Notes: a model not told the origin generated them from the letters alone. DNA of 64,000 bases from Bradyrhizobium sp. ISRA430 (GCF_029909975.1 NZ_CP094516.1:6674501-6738500), one strand, 5' to 3'; counted from the first letter of the stretch, positions 16,370 to 27,779 are shown. A program made the numbers and translations.

Positions 16370-18367
16370 ATGCGCTTCACGCCCCAATTCCTCGATGAAT
16401 TGCGTGCCCGGCTTCCGGTCTCGGAAGTCGTGGGCCGGCGCGTGAAGCTGAAGAAGGCCGGCAGGGAGTGGAAGGGGCTGTCGCCGTTCCAGCAGGAGAA
16501 GACGCCGTCCTTCTATGTCAACGACCAGAAGGGCTTTTATCACGACTTCTCGTCCGGCAAGCATGGCGACATCATCACCTTCGTGATGGAGACCGACGGC
16601 GTCCCGTTCAGCGAAGCCGTGGAGCGGCTTGCCAACATGGCGGGCCTGCCGCTACCGGCGGTGACGCCCGATGCGGCGCGACATGAGCAGCGGCGCAAGT
16701 CGCTGCATGACGTGATGGATCTCGCGGCAAAATTCTTCGCGGAAACGCTGGCCTCGCGCGTCGGCGCAAAAGCGCGCGGCTATCTCGCCGATCGCGCGAT
16801 CTCGCCGGCGACGCAATTGCAGTTTCGCCTCGGCTATGCGCCGCCCGATCGCTTTGCGCTGAAGGAGCATCTCGGCAAACAAGGCGTCTCCGTCGACGAC
16901 ATGGTCGAGACCGGTCTCCTGATCGGCGGCAACGACATTCCCGTTCCCTACGACCGCTTCCGCGACCGCGTGATGTTTCCGATCACGGACTTGCGCGGCC
17001 GTGTTATCGCCTTCGGTGGCCGCGCGTTGGAGAAGGACGTTCCAGCAAAATACCTGAACTCGCCGGAGACGCCGCTCTTCCACAAAGGCGATAATCTCTA
17101 CAACCACCAGACCGCACGCGCGGCCTCCCACGATGGTGCGCCGCTGATTGTTGTCGAAGGCTATGTCGATGTCATCGCGATGGTGACCGCCGGCTTTGCC
17201 GGTACGGTGGCGCCGCTCGGCACCGCGCTCACCGAAAGCCAGCTCGCGCTGCTCTGGAAGATGGCGGATGAGCCGATCCTCTGCTTCGACGGCGATCGGG
17301 CCGGACAGAAGGCCGCTTATCGTGCCGCCGACCTCGCGCTGCCGTTCCTCGCGCCGGGAAAGAGCCTGCGCTTCGCCTTGCTGCCGGAGGGGCAGGATCC
17401 CGACGACCTCGCACGGTCTGGTGGCCGCGGCGCGATCGAGGAGGTGATCGCCGCGGCGCGTCCGCTCGCCGACATGATCTGGTCGCGCGAACTCGAAGGC
17501 GGCAGCTTCGTCACGCCCGAGCGCCGTGCCGCGCTGGAGGCGCGTATCAAGGAGCTCTCCAACGGCATCCGCGACGAAGTGGTGCGGCGCTATTATCGCG
17601 ACGATTTTGTCCAGCGGCTCCAGCGCGCCTTTGCACCCGAGGGCGGAGGTGGCGGCTTCGCCGGCCGCGGCAATTTCCGGGGCGGCTCCGGCCGTCCGTT
17701 CCAGCCGCGCGGCGCCGGCGGTGCGAATCGATTCGCTGGATCAGGTCGCCGTGGCGGGCCCGTTCCGACCCTGCTCCCGTCCGGCCCCTACCAGGCGGCG
17801 AGCCCGCAGCTCGCGGCTAGCCCGATTATGCGCGGCCAGCGCAGCGCCATCTCGCGCCGCGAGGCGCTGATCCTGCAATGCCTGATCAACCACCCCTGGC
17901 TGCTGCATGAGCACCTGGAGGAGATAGCGGCACTGGAGCTCGCCCATCCCGAGGCCCACAAACTGAGGGCCGGCATCATCGCCGCCTTTGCCCACGACCA
18001 CCACCACAGCCCCGACCCCACCGAGCAGGCTGAGAAGATGCGCGCCGATCTTGAGAAGGGAGGATTTATCCCGTTACTTCAAAGGGTTGAGCGCGCGATC
18101 ACGACCCAGGCGGTATGGGGCGCGCGGGAGGGCGCGGCGCGGGATGATGTTCTCGCCACCTGGCACCAGCTCGTTGCCTTGCATCGGCAGTGGCATTCAC
18201 TACTTAGGGAGTTGAAAGACGCTGAGCTGGCCTTGGGGGAGGACCCTAGCGAGGCCAATTTGGCGTGGCTGCGTGACGTCAAGGCCCGGATGGGTGAGGT
18301 CGATGGCACCGAGGCTCTGATCGAGGGTTTTGGCGAGCTGTCGGGCCGGTTCCAGAAGAGCGTTTGA
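16370..18367 (+). CDS. dnaG: DNA primase
   Basis: DnaG synthesises RNA primers at the replication fork and binds DnaB helicase. The 665-residue protein has the N-terminal zinc-finger region (residues 1-100), the catalytic RNA polymerase core, the TOPRIM domain (VVEGYVDVIAM near residue 260; CFDGDRAGQKAA near 305) and a C-terminal helicase-binding domain after a Gly/Arg-rich linker (about residues 425-475). The four expected zinc ligands of the CHC2 finger are replaced by S38, Q41, D59 and S62, although the fold-defining KTPSF, NDQKGFYHDF and GKHGD segments remain. It precedes rpoD, the usual macromolecular-synthesis arrangement. Confidence 0.95.
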   Translation: MRFTPQFLDELRARLPVSEVVGRRVKLKKAGREWKGLSPFQQEKTPSFYVNDQKGFYHDFSSGKHGDIITFVMETDGVPFSEAVERLANMAGLPLPAVTPDAARHEQRRKSLHDVMDLAAKFFAETLASRVGAKARGYLADRAISPATQLQFRLGYAPPDRFALKEHLGKQGVSVDDMVETGLLIGGNDIPVPYDRFRDRVMFPITDLRGRVIAFGGRALEKDVPAKYLNSPETPLFHKGDNLYNHQTARAASHDGAPLIVVEGYVDVIAMVTAGFAGTVAPLGTALTESQLALLWKMADEPILCFDGDRAGQKAAYRAADLALPFLAPGKSLRFALLPEGQDPDDLARSGGRGAIEEVIAAARPLADMIWSRELEGGSFVTPERRAALEARIKELSNGIRDEVVRRYYRDDFVQRLQRAFAPEGGGGGFAGRGNFRGGSGRPFQPRGAGGANRFAGSGRRGGPVPTLLPSGPYQAASPQLAASPIMRGQRSAISRREALILQCLINHPWLLHEHLEEIAALELAHPEAHKLRAGIIAAFAHDHHHSPDPTEQAEKMRADLEKGGFIPLLQRVERAITTQAVWGAREGAARDDVLATWHQLVALHRQWHSLLRELKDAELALGEDPSEANLAWLRDVKARMGEVDGTEALIEGFGELSGRFQKSV

Positions 18368-18739
18368 TGAAGAATCATGCGGACGGCCGGGGCCGGAACC
18401 GCTAAAAGACTCGCCAAATCCAAGGTTTGGCGGCAGAAACAGGGTTAATCGAGGCTTAACGGAATTGTAGCACTTTGGCCCACAGGCGGCCGCAGGCAGA
18501 ACAGACGCGTCAGGGATGAATCCGCGCAGGACTGTTGACATTACACCTGCATCCGCCGCGACAAAGGTGCTCACGAAGCGTTAGGCAAATCCGGCGAGAG
18601 AAGTTTTGGGGTGGCGAAAGAGGTTTGCGCCGCCCTTTCCGTGTCGAGAGCCGACGAAGCGAGAGCGTCGAGCAACAGGTTCAGGTGAATTCAGGCAGGC
18701 GCGGCGAACGTCTGTGTGAAGCGCGTTTAGGAGCAATGG
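18368..18739. other. rpoD upstream region
   Basis: 372 bases without a convincing gene. A TTGACA at 18535-18540 could be a -35 box, but I see no good -10 at the right distance. Presumably it carries rpoD promoters. Confidence 0.4.
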
Positions 18740-20881
<2,142 letters not shown>

Positions 20882-20921
20882 TCGGGATTGATTTGGCCGG
20901 CGAGGTCCGGCTTCTGACTCA

Positions 20922-20957
20922 ATAAACGGCGGGCCGAAAAGCCCGCCGTTTATTTTT
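20922..20957 (+). terminator. Intrinsic terminator of rpoD
   Basis: ATAAACGGCGGGC (20922-20934), loop CGAAAA, and its exact inverted copy GCCCGCCGTTTAT (20941-20953) form a 13-bp stem followed by a T-rich tail. Confidence 0.92.
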
Positions 20958-21645
20958 GGTCTTCAGCGTCGCCCGGGGCTGGCAGGGCAACAACCTAGAA
21001 TAGAATACTATAGCTCGCGCTCTACGATGGCAAGGCCAATCATTGCGGCGTCGATGTCGCAGCAGGCGGAACAGATGTGCGTTGATTGCGAGTTCTGGTT
21101 CCAACCTGTTCCTGAATCAAATGGTTTGGATGGTCGAAGCATTTGCCCATCATTGTCTGCTCTGTGCCGCAACGAGAGCTGCGTGCCTTGCTCGGGAGTG
21201 CGTAGAGCTGCACGTCTTACGTCTTGTGCGCAGATGTCCGGATCCGACGCACGCTGAGAGTTCCATCTCGCAGCGCACACCTCGCGTTTCCCGCGCCCAA
21301 ATTGTTAGCGCCGGACGAAACTCAATTCTATGGCGCGCACTGTCCTCTCGTCATTCCGGGGCGCGACGAGTCGCGAGCCCGGATTCCATTGTGCCACCGA
21401 CACTGCCGTACGATGGAATCCGGGTTCGCGCTGACGCGCGCCCCGACAGGAGGGCGCGTGTGTCTCGCGTAGCGCGGTATCGATGTCGGCGTGGTCGGCG
21501 ATGACGACCGTTGAGCTGTGGCTGACTTGCGAGCAACTTTGCGATCTGCTCCCGCGTCGCAGGGCCGTTGGCGAGGGTTTGCCGCTTTGACGGGACTCCT
21601 GTTCCCGGGCATGATCGCCCGCCGCGAATTGGGGGATCATTCCAT
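20958..21645. other. Long intergenic region after rpoD
   Basis: About 690 bases. Small overlapping open frames exist on both strands at 21008-21280 but neither has convincing coding character. A family A repeat occupies 21349-21446. Confidence 0.5.
21349..21446. repeat. CGTCATTCCGGG-type palindromic repeat (family A)
   Basis: CGTCATTCCGGGGCGCG at the left and CGCGCGCCCCG at the right, with inner arms CCCGGATTCCAT / ATGGAATCCGGG, make a nested inverted repeat. Same layout as 16132-16236. Confidence 0.8.
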
Positions 21646-22452
21646 ATGCTGAGATTTGCTCTGGCCGTCGCTTCCATGGTTTGTCTGGCTGGCGGCTCCG
21701 CTGAGGCTGCGCGCTGTGGCGGCGATTTCAACAGCTTCATTGCCGGCATGTCTGCGGAGGCGCAGGCCGCCGGCGTCTCGGCGAGCGTGACGAGCGCGGC
21801 GTTCAGCGGCGTGACGCCGGACGGCGCCGTGCTCGCCTTCGACCGGCGCCAGCGCTACACCTTCAAGAAGAGCTTTGAGCAGTATGTCTCGACACGCGTC
21901 GGCCCGGGTCGCATCAATGGCGGTCGTGCGCTGCTCCAGCGTCACGCCGCGCTGCTGTCGCGCATTGAGCAGCAGTTCGGCGTGCCCCGGCAGATCCTGG
22001 TCGCGATCTGGGGCTTGGAGAGCGATTTCGGCAAGGGCGACATGGGCAAGCTGCCGGTGATCCGTACGCTCGCCACGCTCGCGCATGATTGCCGCCGCAC
22101 CGAGCTGTTCCAGGGCGAACTGCTGGCCGCGCTCAAGATTGTGCAGCGTGGCGACCTGCCGCAGCGCGACCTCATCGGCGCCTATGCCGGCGAGATCGGC
22201 CAGACCCAGTTCCTGCCGTCGTCCTACATCAAATACGGTGTCGACTTCGACGGCGACGGCCGCGTCGACTTGCGCCACAGCGCCGCCGACGTGCTCGCCT
22301 CCACCGCGAACCTGCTCCACACCAACGGCTTCAAGATGGGCCAGCCCTACGGCGAAGGCACCGCTAATTTCGAAGCCATGCGCGAGTGGAACAGGGCGCT
22401 GATCTACCGCAAGACGATCGGGTATTTTGCCGATCGGCTGATGGCGCAGTGA
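21646..22452 (+). CDS. Lytic murein transglycosylase, MltB-like
   Basis: A 268-residue periplasmic enzyme that cleaves peptidoglycan glycan strands, leaving 1,6-anhydromuramic ends. MLRFALAVASMVCLAGGSAEA is a Sec signal. The catalytic Glu125 is in IWGLESDFGKGD, followed by GEIGQTQFLPSSYIKYGVDFDGDGRVDL, the hallmark of the MltB (SLT_2) group. It lacks the C-terminal peptidoglycan-binding domain present in longer relatives. ATG 21646 follows GGGGGAT. Confidence 0.92.
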   Translation: MLRFALAVASMVCLAGGSAEAARCGGDFNSFIAGMSAEAQAAGVSASVTSAAFSGVTPDGAVLAFDRRQRYTFKKSFEQYVSTRVGPGRINGGRALLQRHAALLSRIEQQFGVPRQILVAIWGLESDFGKGDMGKLPVIRTLATLAHDCRRTELFQGELLAALKIVQRGDLPQRDLIGAYAGEIGQTQFLPSSYIKYGVDFDGDGRVDLRHSAADVLASTANLLHTNGFKMGQPYGEGTANFEAMREWNRALIYRKTIGYFADRLMAQ

Positions 22453-22884
22453 TCTCGCACGGCTGAGAGAAGGAGCGCTCACGCCACACACTCTGCGTCA
22501 TCACCCGCGAAAGCGGGTGAACCAGTATTCCCGAAGCAGTGACGCGATAGGGAGGAGCCGCGGTGTACTGGATGCCCCGGTCAAGCCGGGGCATGACCGC
22601 AGAGATATTGGCGAAGACTCTCTCCAACGTCGTCCTGGCGAAAGCCAGGACCTATTACCCCGGGGAGGAGTCGTTACGACGACTCGCAATCAACTTCTAT
22701 TGGCTGAGCACTAGCAGCCTCCGCCAAACTGAATTCGGTGGTTATGGGTCGCCAGGGCGACCACACCAAATTCGGAAGAAGGAACTTACATGTACATTTT
22801 TTCAGTTTGGAACTGAACCATATCGCGAAAGCGCCCTTAACATACGTTACTTCAGCAAGGACGATCATTTTTTGGAGCGGCCAC
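22453..22884. other. Intergenic region with repeats before the receiver gene
   Basis: Holds the family B repeat at 22496-22597 and, at about 22628-22655, a second short hairpin (GTCCTGGCGAAAGCCAGGAC). No gene is supported. Confidence 0.5.
22496..22597. repeat. GTCATCACCCGCGAAAGCGGGTGA-type repeat (family B)
   Basis: Left hairpin TCACCCGCGAAAGCGGGTGA, then ACCAGTATTCC; right part GTACTGGATGCCCCGG and the hairpin GCCCCGGTCAAGCCGGGGC. The outer parts (CCAGTATTCC / GTACTGGATG) are imperfectly inverted. Confidence 0.8.
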
Positions 22885-23259
22885 ATGGGACAGGCAGAAC
22901 CATATCGGGCGACCGCGCTGATTGTCGAAGACGATGCCATGCAGCGTGCGATGCTGTGCCTCCTTTTGGAGGAAAGCGGCTACGAAGTGATCCAGTGCGA
23001 GAGTGCCGAGGCGGCCGCGCGCGTCCTGGACAAGGATGCCGGTGCGCTATGCCTGATGCTGACCGACGTGCAGCTTGCCGGCCGCATGAACGGAGTCGAG
23101 CTCGCCTATGTCGCAAAGGATCGCAATCCGAAGCTCGACGTCGTCGTCACCTCGGGCCGTCCCCTGGCGCAGCCCCTGCCTGACGGCGCAAAATTCTGGG
23201 CCAAGCCCTGGGCGCCCCTCGACGTGCTGCGCGAGGCCGAGATCGCGCAATTGTCCTGA
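22885..23259 (+). CDS. Single-domain response regulator
   Basis: A 124-residue stand-alone receiver. The acidic pocket is VEDDAMQ (D16/D17), the phosphoacceptor is Asp61 in LMLTDVQLAG, the switch residue is Ser90 in VVVTSGRP, and the conserved Lys is Lys107 in FWAKPWAPLDVL. There is no output domain, so it acts by protein contact or as a phosphate sink. ATG 22885 is preceded by TTGGAGCGG. No sensor kinase is adjacent. Confidence 0.88.
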   Translation: MGQAEPYRATALIVEDDAMQRAMLCLLLEESGYEVIQCESAEAAARVLDKDAGALCLMLTDVQLAGRMNGVELAYVAKDRNPKLDVVVTSGRPLAQPLPDGAKFWAKPWAPLDVLREAEIAQLS

Positions 23260-23315
23260 CGGTACGTTCCGGGAGCTCGCTTTCTCGGCGCGAGAGGCAG
23301 TGATAGGGTCCATCC

Positions 23316-23927
23316 ATGACCTTATCCTTCCTGCTCACCTCACTGATCGTGGTCGCTTCGCCGGGTACCGGCGTCCTCTACACGCTGGCGGCGGCGCTGA
23401 CGCGCGGCTCGCGCGCAAGTATCGCCGCAGCTTTTGGCTGTACGCTCGGGATCGTTCCACACATGACGGCGGCGATGCTCGGCCTTGCCGCGGTGCTGCA
23501 CACCAGCGCGCTGGCTTTTGCCGCGCTAAAGTGGTGCGGCGTGGCCTATCTGCTCTACATGTCATGGCAGGCACTGCGCGAGACCGGCGCGCTGGCGGTC
23601 GAGGGCGAGATCAAGGAACGCTCGAGTAGCCGCGTCATCATGACCGGCTTCCTGATCAACATCCTCAATCCAAAACTGTCGATCTTCTTCCTCGCCTTCC
23701 TGCCGCAGTTCATCGCGGTCGACGAGCCCCATGTGCTGGCGCGGATGCTGGAACTGAGCGGCGTCTTCATGGCGATGACGTTTGCGGTGTTCGTCGTCTA
23801 CGGGCTCTCTGCGGCCTCGGTGCGCGCGCGCGTCATCTCCCGCCCCGGCGTCATGGCCTGGCTGCGCCGCAGTTTTGCAGCCGGCTTTGCGCTGCTCGGC
23901 GCGAAGCTGGCGTTTGCGGAGCGATAG
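23316..23927 (+). CDS. LysE/RhtB-family amino acid exporter
   Basis: A 203-residue membrane exporter with about six helices. Key stretches are LIVVASPGTGVLYTLAAALTRGSRASIAAAFGCTLG (family motif with PG-TG), LKWCGVAYLLYMSWQAL and TGFLINILNPKLSIFFLAFLPQF. It is the second LysE-type gene in the window and only moderately similar to the one at 13362. It starts at ATG 23316, 56 bases after the receiver gene. Confidence 0.88.
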   Translation: MTLSFLLTSLIVVASPGTGVLYTLAAALTRGSRASIAAAFGCTLGIVPHMTAAMLGLAAVLHTSALAFAALKWCGVAYLLYMSWQALRETGALAVEGEIKERSSSRVIMTGFLINILNPKLSIFFLAFLPQFIAVDEPHVLARMLELSGVFMAMTFAVFVVYGLSAASVRARVISRPGVMAWLRRSFAAGFALLGAKLAFAER

Positions 23928-24005
23928 AAAGAGCGCTGCGATCTTCCCTTCACCTCTCCCCGCAAGAGCGGGGCGAGAGAGTGAGAGAGCTAAGCGCCGG
24001 TCAAC

Positions 24006-24028
24006 AAAAAAGCGGGCCCCGCGCCCGC
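24006..24028 (-). terminator. Terminator of the Lys/Ala-rich small gene
   Basis: On the minus strand GCGGGC-GCGGG-GCCCGC (24012-24028) is followed directly by TTTTTT. It lies about 80 bases after the stop codon at 24106. A second GC-rich inverted pair lies between them at about 24059-24087. Confidence 0.7.
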
Positions 24029-24105
24029 CACCTTCAAACTCTCTCAACCCTACCCGACGCCCGGGCGGAGCGAGGCCCCACCCGGGCAAAGAAAAAGAAG
24101 CCGCG

Positions 24106-24174
24106 TTACTTCTTCTTCGCCTTCTTGGCCTTTTTCGCCTTCTTCTTCGCCGCCTTCTTCGCTTTCTTAGCCAT
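24106..24174 (-). CDS. 22-residue lysine/alanine-rich protein
   Basis: ATG at 24174 to TAA at 24106 encodes MAKKAKKAAKKKAKKAKKAK followed by KK: only Met, Ala and Lys. AGAGGA sits six bases before the ATG, and a hairpin with a T run follows at 24006-24028, so this is a complete small transcription unit. The composition matches the tail of bacterial histone H1-like proteins and suggests nucleic-acid binding. It could also be a remnant tail, but the independent start signal and terminator argue for a real gene. Confidence 0.7.
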   Translation of the reverse strand: MAKKAKKAAKKKAKKAKKAKKK

Positions 24175-24589
24175 AGTATCCTCTCAAGGGTTAATGGTGA
24201 AACGCGACACGAGGGATGCTCGGCGGAGGGCCAGCCTCGCAACATCCTCAATGGCAAGCTCAGCAGATTCGCGGGCAACTGCCTCGCGCCGTCACATCTC
24301 CGTCATTGCGTTATCCACAGCTCAGAAGCATTTTTGGATGATTTTTGCCTGCGAATCCGCATCGCGACGGCGCGGCACGGTCAGCGCCTGGGCATCAGGC
24401 TTTGCTTAACGAAGCGGGTATCCGCCTCCACGATTCATCAATCCAAAACCAAACGTCGTGTTTGCGCGATTGCGGTGAGACTCCATTAAGCGCACCACGC
24501 GCATGGTCCTCCGCAAGAACACGGGGGCGGGTTATGGACGGGCGGTTGCCAAATGAAGGGAGCGGGACGCTGCGTGTCCTGCGGTCGCC
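24175..24589. other. Intergenic region before the diguanylate cyclase gene
   Basis: About 415 bases between divergent genes. Presumably contains promoters for both; no motif was recognised with confidence. Confidence 0.35.
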
Positions 24590-25801
24590 ATGCTGAGCGT
24601 GCCGACACTCTGGACGGTCATCGTCATCAACTTCCTGGCGCTGGGCCTGATCTGGGCCTACGTGACGCGCTCCTATCCGAAATTCCAGGCGGCCCGATAC
24701 TGGATGGCGGCGGCCGTGCTCCAGGCCGTCGGCGCAGGCATCTCCATGCTGCGCGATGTCATGGATCCAGCGTTTCCGCTGATCGCCGGCGGCGGGCTGA
24801 TGATCTTCGCGTCCTGCCTCGCCTGCATGGGCGTGATGCGCTTCTACCACCGGCCGGTGTCCTGGCCCGCCGCGATCGCCGTTTCGCTCCTGAGCTGCGC
24901 CGGCCTCACCTGGTTTCTGGTCGTCGTCGATAACATGCCGATGCGGGTGTTGATCTATTCTGTGGGACAGTCGACCCCGATCCTGATGGTGCTGCAGCGC
25001 CTCCTAGGTAGGCAGGACGGACGCGAAAATCCCGGCGCGCGCCTCGCTGCGATCGTGGCGTTCATGATCCTTGGCGTGCACGTGGTCCGCTCCGGCGCGG
25101 CGCTCACCGGGCTGGGCGGCGGCATCACCGCGGTCAATTTCAACGGGCTGCAGGCGCTGCTGATCCTGATCCTGGTCTTCCTGGCAATGGCCTGGAATTT
25201 CGGCTGCCTGCTGATGGCGATCGAACGGCTGCGCAACGAGGTCGCCGACCTCGCGCTGCTCGACGATCTCACCGGCGTCGCCAACCGGCGGCATCTGTTG
25301 CAGCGCCTCGCCGAGGAATGCGCCCGCTCGGAGCGCAGCGGCCAGCCCTTCGCGTTGCTGCTGATCGACATCGACGGCTTCAAGACGATCAACGACACCC
25401 ACGGACACGCCGCGGGCGATGCTTGCCTGCAGCACTTCACCCTGATGGCGCAGACACGGCTTCGGCCGGGCGACATGCTCGCCCGCACCGGCGGCGACGA
25501 GTTTTGCGTCGTGCTGCCGTCCTCATCCCTGCACGAGGGCGCGCTGATCGCCCGCCGCGTGCTGGAGGTCTGCCGCCAGGATGCCGCCGCCTGCACCGGC
25601 AACGATATTCCGATCGCGATCTCGATCGGCGTGGCGCAATGGGATCGTGCCATCGGCCAATTCCCGGACCGCCTGATGGCCCGGGCCGACGAGGCGCTCT
25701 ATGCCGCCAAGAAGAACGGCAAGAACGATTTTGCGCTCTATGATCCGGCGCCGCCGCTCTCGCCCGAGCTGACCGCTCCGGCCGCGCGCAAATTCGCTTG
25801 A
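24590..25801 (+). CDS. Membrane-bound diguanylate cyclase (GGDEF)
   Basis: A 403-residue protein making cyclic di-GMP from two GTP. Residues 1 to about 215 hold six or so hydrophobic helices (from LWTVIVINFLALGLIWAYV to LILVFLAMAWNFGCLLMAI). The GGDEF domain begins at DLALLDDLTGVANRRH; the active site GGDEF is at about residues 301-305. RPGD five residues earlier is a complete inhibitory I-site, so product feedback is expected. The N-terminal part is an unclassified membrane sensor. There is no EAL domain. Confidence 0.93.
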   Translation: MLSVPTLWTVIVINFLALGLIWAYVTRSYPKFQAARYWMAAAVLQAVGAGISMLRDVMDPAFPLIAGGGLMIFASCLACMGVMRFYHRPVSWPAAIAVSLLSCAGLTWFLVVVDNMPMRVLIYSVGQSTPILMVLQRLLGRQDGRENPGARLAAIVAFMILGVHVVRSGAALTGLGGGITAVNFNGLQALLILILVFLAMAWNFGCLLMAIERLRNEVADLALLDDLTGVANRRHLLQRLAEECARSERSGQPFALLLIDIDGFKTINDTHGHAAGDACLQHFTLMAQTRLRPGDMLARTGGDEFCVVLPSSSLHEGALIARRVLEVCRQDAAACTGNDIPIAISIGVAQWDRAIGQFPDRLMARADEALYAAKKNGKNDFALYDPAPPLSPELTAPAARKFA

Positions 25802-25942
25802 AGCAAGCGCGATCGTCGTCGCGCTCAAACTTGTTGTTTGAGCATGACCTCCGCGCAAACGCGTCCCGCGTTTGTCGCGCGGGAAAACCGGTGCACACTT
25901 TTCCGGATCATGCTGTAGGCTCGGGTCCGCATTTGGACCCGC

Positions 25943-26569
25943 ATGATGATGTCTCGCCTGCTCGCGGCCGTTCTCGCCGCCCTTGCTTTGACCATTCACG
26001 CCGCTGCAACGGATGCCGACCTCGCCAGGCTCGCGCATGTCGCCGGCACGCCCGACATTCCCGGCCTGAAGATCGTCTGGCTCGCACCGTGGGGTGACGT
26101 CGCGCAGGCCCACGCCTGGCGCAACATCATCGTGCATCAGACCGAGGGGCCTGCGGGCTCGGCACGCGGCGGCGCGCAGGAGCAGTCGAAGAATCCGACC
26201 CGGCGGGGCGTCACTGTCTGGGTCGAGACTGACGGCACGGTCTATTGGGCGGTCGCGGAAAATCTGGTGCCGACCCATGGCGACGGTGCCAACCGCAACG
26301 ACAACAAGTACATCGACAACAAAGCGACCTATCGCCAGGTTGTGCGCGACAACTCGATCGGCGTCGAGTTCGCCGGCAACTATCCGGACGTCGCGGCGGG
26401 GCCGACCGAGGCGCAGGTCGCGGCCTGGCGGATCCTCGTCCGCGTCCTGCGCGCGCGCTACGACATCCCGCTCGACCACGTCTATGCGCACAACTGGATC
26501 GACTACAAGGACGCGCGCTATTGCGAAGGCTGCTGGCTCGCGACGCTGGCGCGGGTGTGGGGAGAGTAA
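25943..26569 (+). CDS. N-acetylmuramoyl-L-alanine amidase (amidase_2 type)
   Basis: A 208-residue exported enzyme predicted to cleave the amide between MurNAc and the stem peptide. The signal is MMMSRLLAAVLAALALTIHAAA. The zinc-ligand His is in NIIVHQTEGPAG; NSIGVEFAGNYPD and the C-terminal HVYAHNWIDYKDARYC supply the remaining conserved positions. The start may be any of the three consecutive Met codons at 25943-25949. Confidence 0.82.
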   Translation: MMMSRLLAAVLAALALTIHAAATDADLARLAHVAGTPDIPGLKIVWLAPWGDVAQAHAWRNIIVHQTEGPAGSARGGAQEQSKNPTRRGVTVWVETDGTVYWAVAENLVPTHGDGANRNDNKYIDNKATYRQVVRDNSIGVEFAGNYPDVAAGPTEAQVAAWRILVRVLRARYDIPLDHVYAHNWIDYKDARYCEGCWLATLARVWGE

Positions 26570-26660
26570 AGCCCCGTCGCGCCCCGGAATGACAAGAGGG
26601 ATTAAACCGCCGCCGTCATCCAGCCGAACAATCGCGCGTTTTATTAGGCTGCAACCACGG

Positions 26661-26774
26661 CCGTCATCGCCCGGCTTGACCGGGCGATCCAGTGTTCCAG
26701 AGACCTGTGTTGGGATCTCGCTCTCGCAATTGACATCGCGGAGTACTGGATGCCCCGGTCAAGCCGGGGCATGA
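26661..26774. repeat. GTCAT...CCGGGG-type repeat (family B)
   Basis: CGTCATCGCCCGGCTTGACC with its own hairpin CGCCCGGTCAAGCCGGGCG-like pairing, then TCCAGTGTTCCAGAGAC; right half GTACTGGATGCCCCGG and the hairpin GCCCCGGTCAAGCCGGGGC. It lies between the amidase gene and the rpoH terminator. Confidence 0.78.
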
Positions 26775-26805
26775 CACCGAAAGTGTAGCCGCATCTTCTT
26801 CAAGG

Positions 26806-26837
26806 CAAGAAAAAAGCCGGCGTTGCCGCCGGCTTTT
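26806..26837 (-). terminator. Intrinsic terminator of rpoH
   Basis: AAAAGCCGGC (26812-26821) and GCCGGCTTTT (26828-26837) form a 10-bp stem with a 6-base loop; read on the minus strand it is followed by TTTTTTCTT. It lies 43 bases after the rpoH stop. Confidence 0.9.
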
Positions 26838-26879
26838 CTGTCTTTTCGATCCGCCAATCTCTGGGGCCGAAAGTCGCGC

Positions 26880-27779
26880 TTAGTGCGCGGCTTCCAGCGC
26901 AGCCTGTTCCTGCTTCGCGATCGCGCCCTTGACCGCGGTCTGCACCTTTTCGAAGGCGCGGACCTCGATCTGGCGGACGCGTTCACGCGACACGCCGAAC
27001 TCGGCCGCAAGGTCTTCCAGCGTCATCGGCTCATCGGCGAGGCGGCGCGCCTCGAAGATGCGGCGTTCGCGCGGGTTGAGCACGCCCATGGCGCCGTTGA
27101 GGGCGTCACGGCGGTGATCATACTCCTCGTGCTCGGCCATCATGGCTTCCTGGTTGGGCGAATTATCGACCAGCCAGTCCTGCCATTCGCCGGCTTCTCC
27201 GTCGTCCCGGATCGGCGCGTTGAGCGACGCGTCGCCACCGAGGCGGCGGTTCATGTCGATCACGTCCTGATCGGTGACGCCGAGGCGCTTTGCAATCATT
27301 TTCACCTGGTCGGGGCGAAGATCACCCTCGTCCAGCGCGTTGATCTTGCTCTTCGCCTTGCGCAGGTTGAAGAACAGCTTCTTCTGGTTCGCGGTGGTGC
27401 CCATCTTCACGAGCGACCAGGAACGCAGGATGTACTCTTGAATCGACGCCTTGATCCACCACATGGCGTAGGTGGCGAGGCGGAAGCCCTTCTCGGGCTC
27501 GAAACGCTTTACCGCCTGCATCAGGCCGACGTTGCCTTCCGACACGACCTCGGAAATCGGAAGGCCGTAGCCGCGATAGCCCATGGCGATCTTGGCCACG
27601 AGCCGGAGGTGGCTGGTGACGAGTTGATGTGCCGCGTCGCGATCGTCGTGCTCGCGCCAACGCTTGGCGAGCATGTATTCCTGCTGGGGTTCCAGCATCG
27701 GAAATTTACGGATCTCGGCGAGGTAGCGGGAGAGGCCGGATTCTCCATTGAGGACCGGCAAAGCAGCGGTACGGGCCAT
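26880..27779 (-). CDS. rpoH: Heat-shock sigma factor RpoH (sigma 32)
   Basis: RpoH directs polymerase to heat-shock promoters. The 299-residue protein has region 2 (VVSEGNVGLMQAVKRFEPEKGFRLATYAMWWIKASIQEYIL), the diagnostic RpoH box QKKLFFNLRKAKS at residues 132-144, and region 4.2 with FGVSRERVRQIEVRAFEKVQTA. The RpoH box separates it from RpoD. Alphaproteobacteria often carry several rpoH copies; this may be one of several. It starts at ATG 27779 and ends in a clean terminator. Confidence 0.95.
   Translation of the reverse strand: MARTAALPVLNGESGLSRYLAEIRKFPMLEPQQEYMLAKRWREHDDRDAAHQLVTSHLRLVAKIAMGYRGYGLPISEVVSEGNVGLMQAVKRFEPEKGFRLATYAMWWIKASIQEYILRSWSLVKMGTTANQKKLFFNLRKAKSKINALDEGDLRPDQVKMIAKRLGVTDQDVIDMNRRLGGDASLNAPIRDDGEAGEWQDWLVDNSPNQEAMMAEHEEYDHRRDALNGAMGVLNPRERRIFEARRLADEPMTLEDLAAEFGVSRERVRQIEVRAFEKVQTAVKGAIAKQEQAALEAAH

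Noticed and set aside
18535..18563. A TTGACA-based sigma-70 promoter for rpoD
   Set aside because: No acceptable -10 sequence at 16-18 bases; left unassigned.
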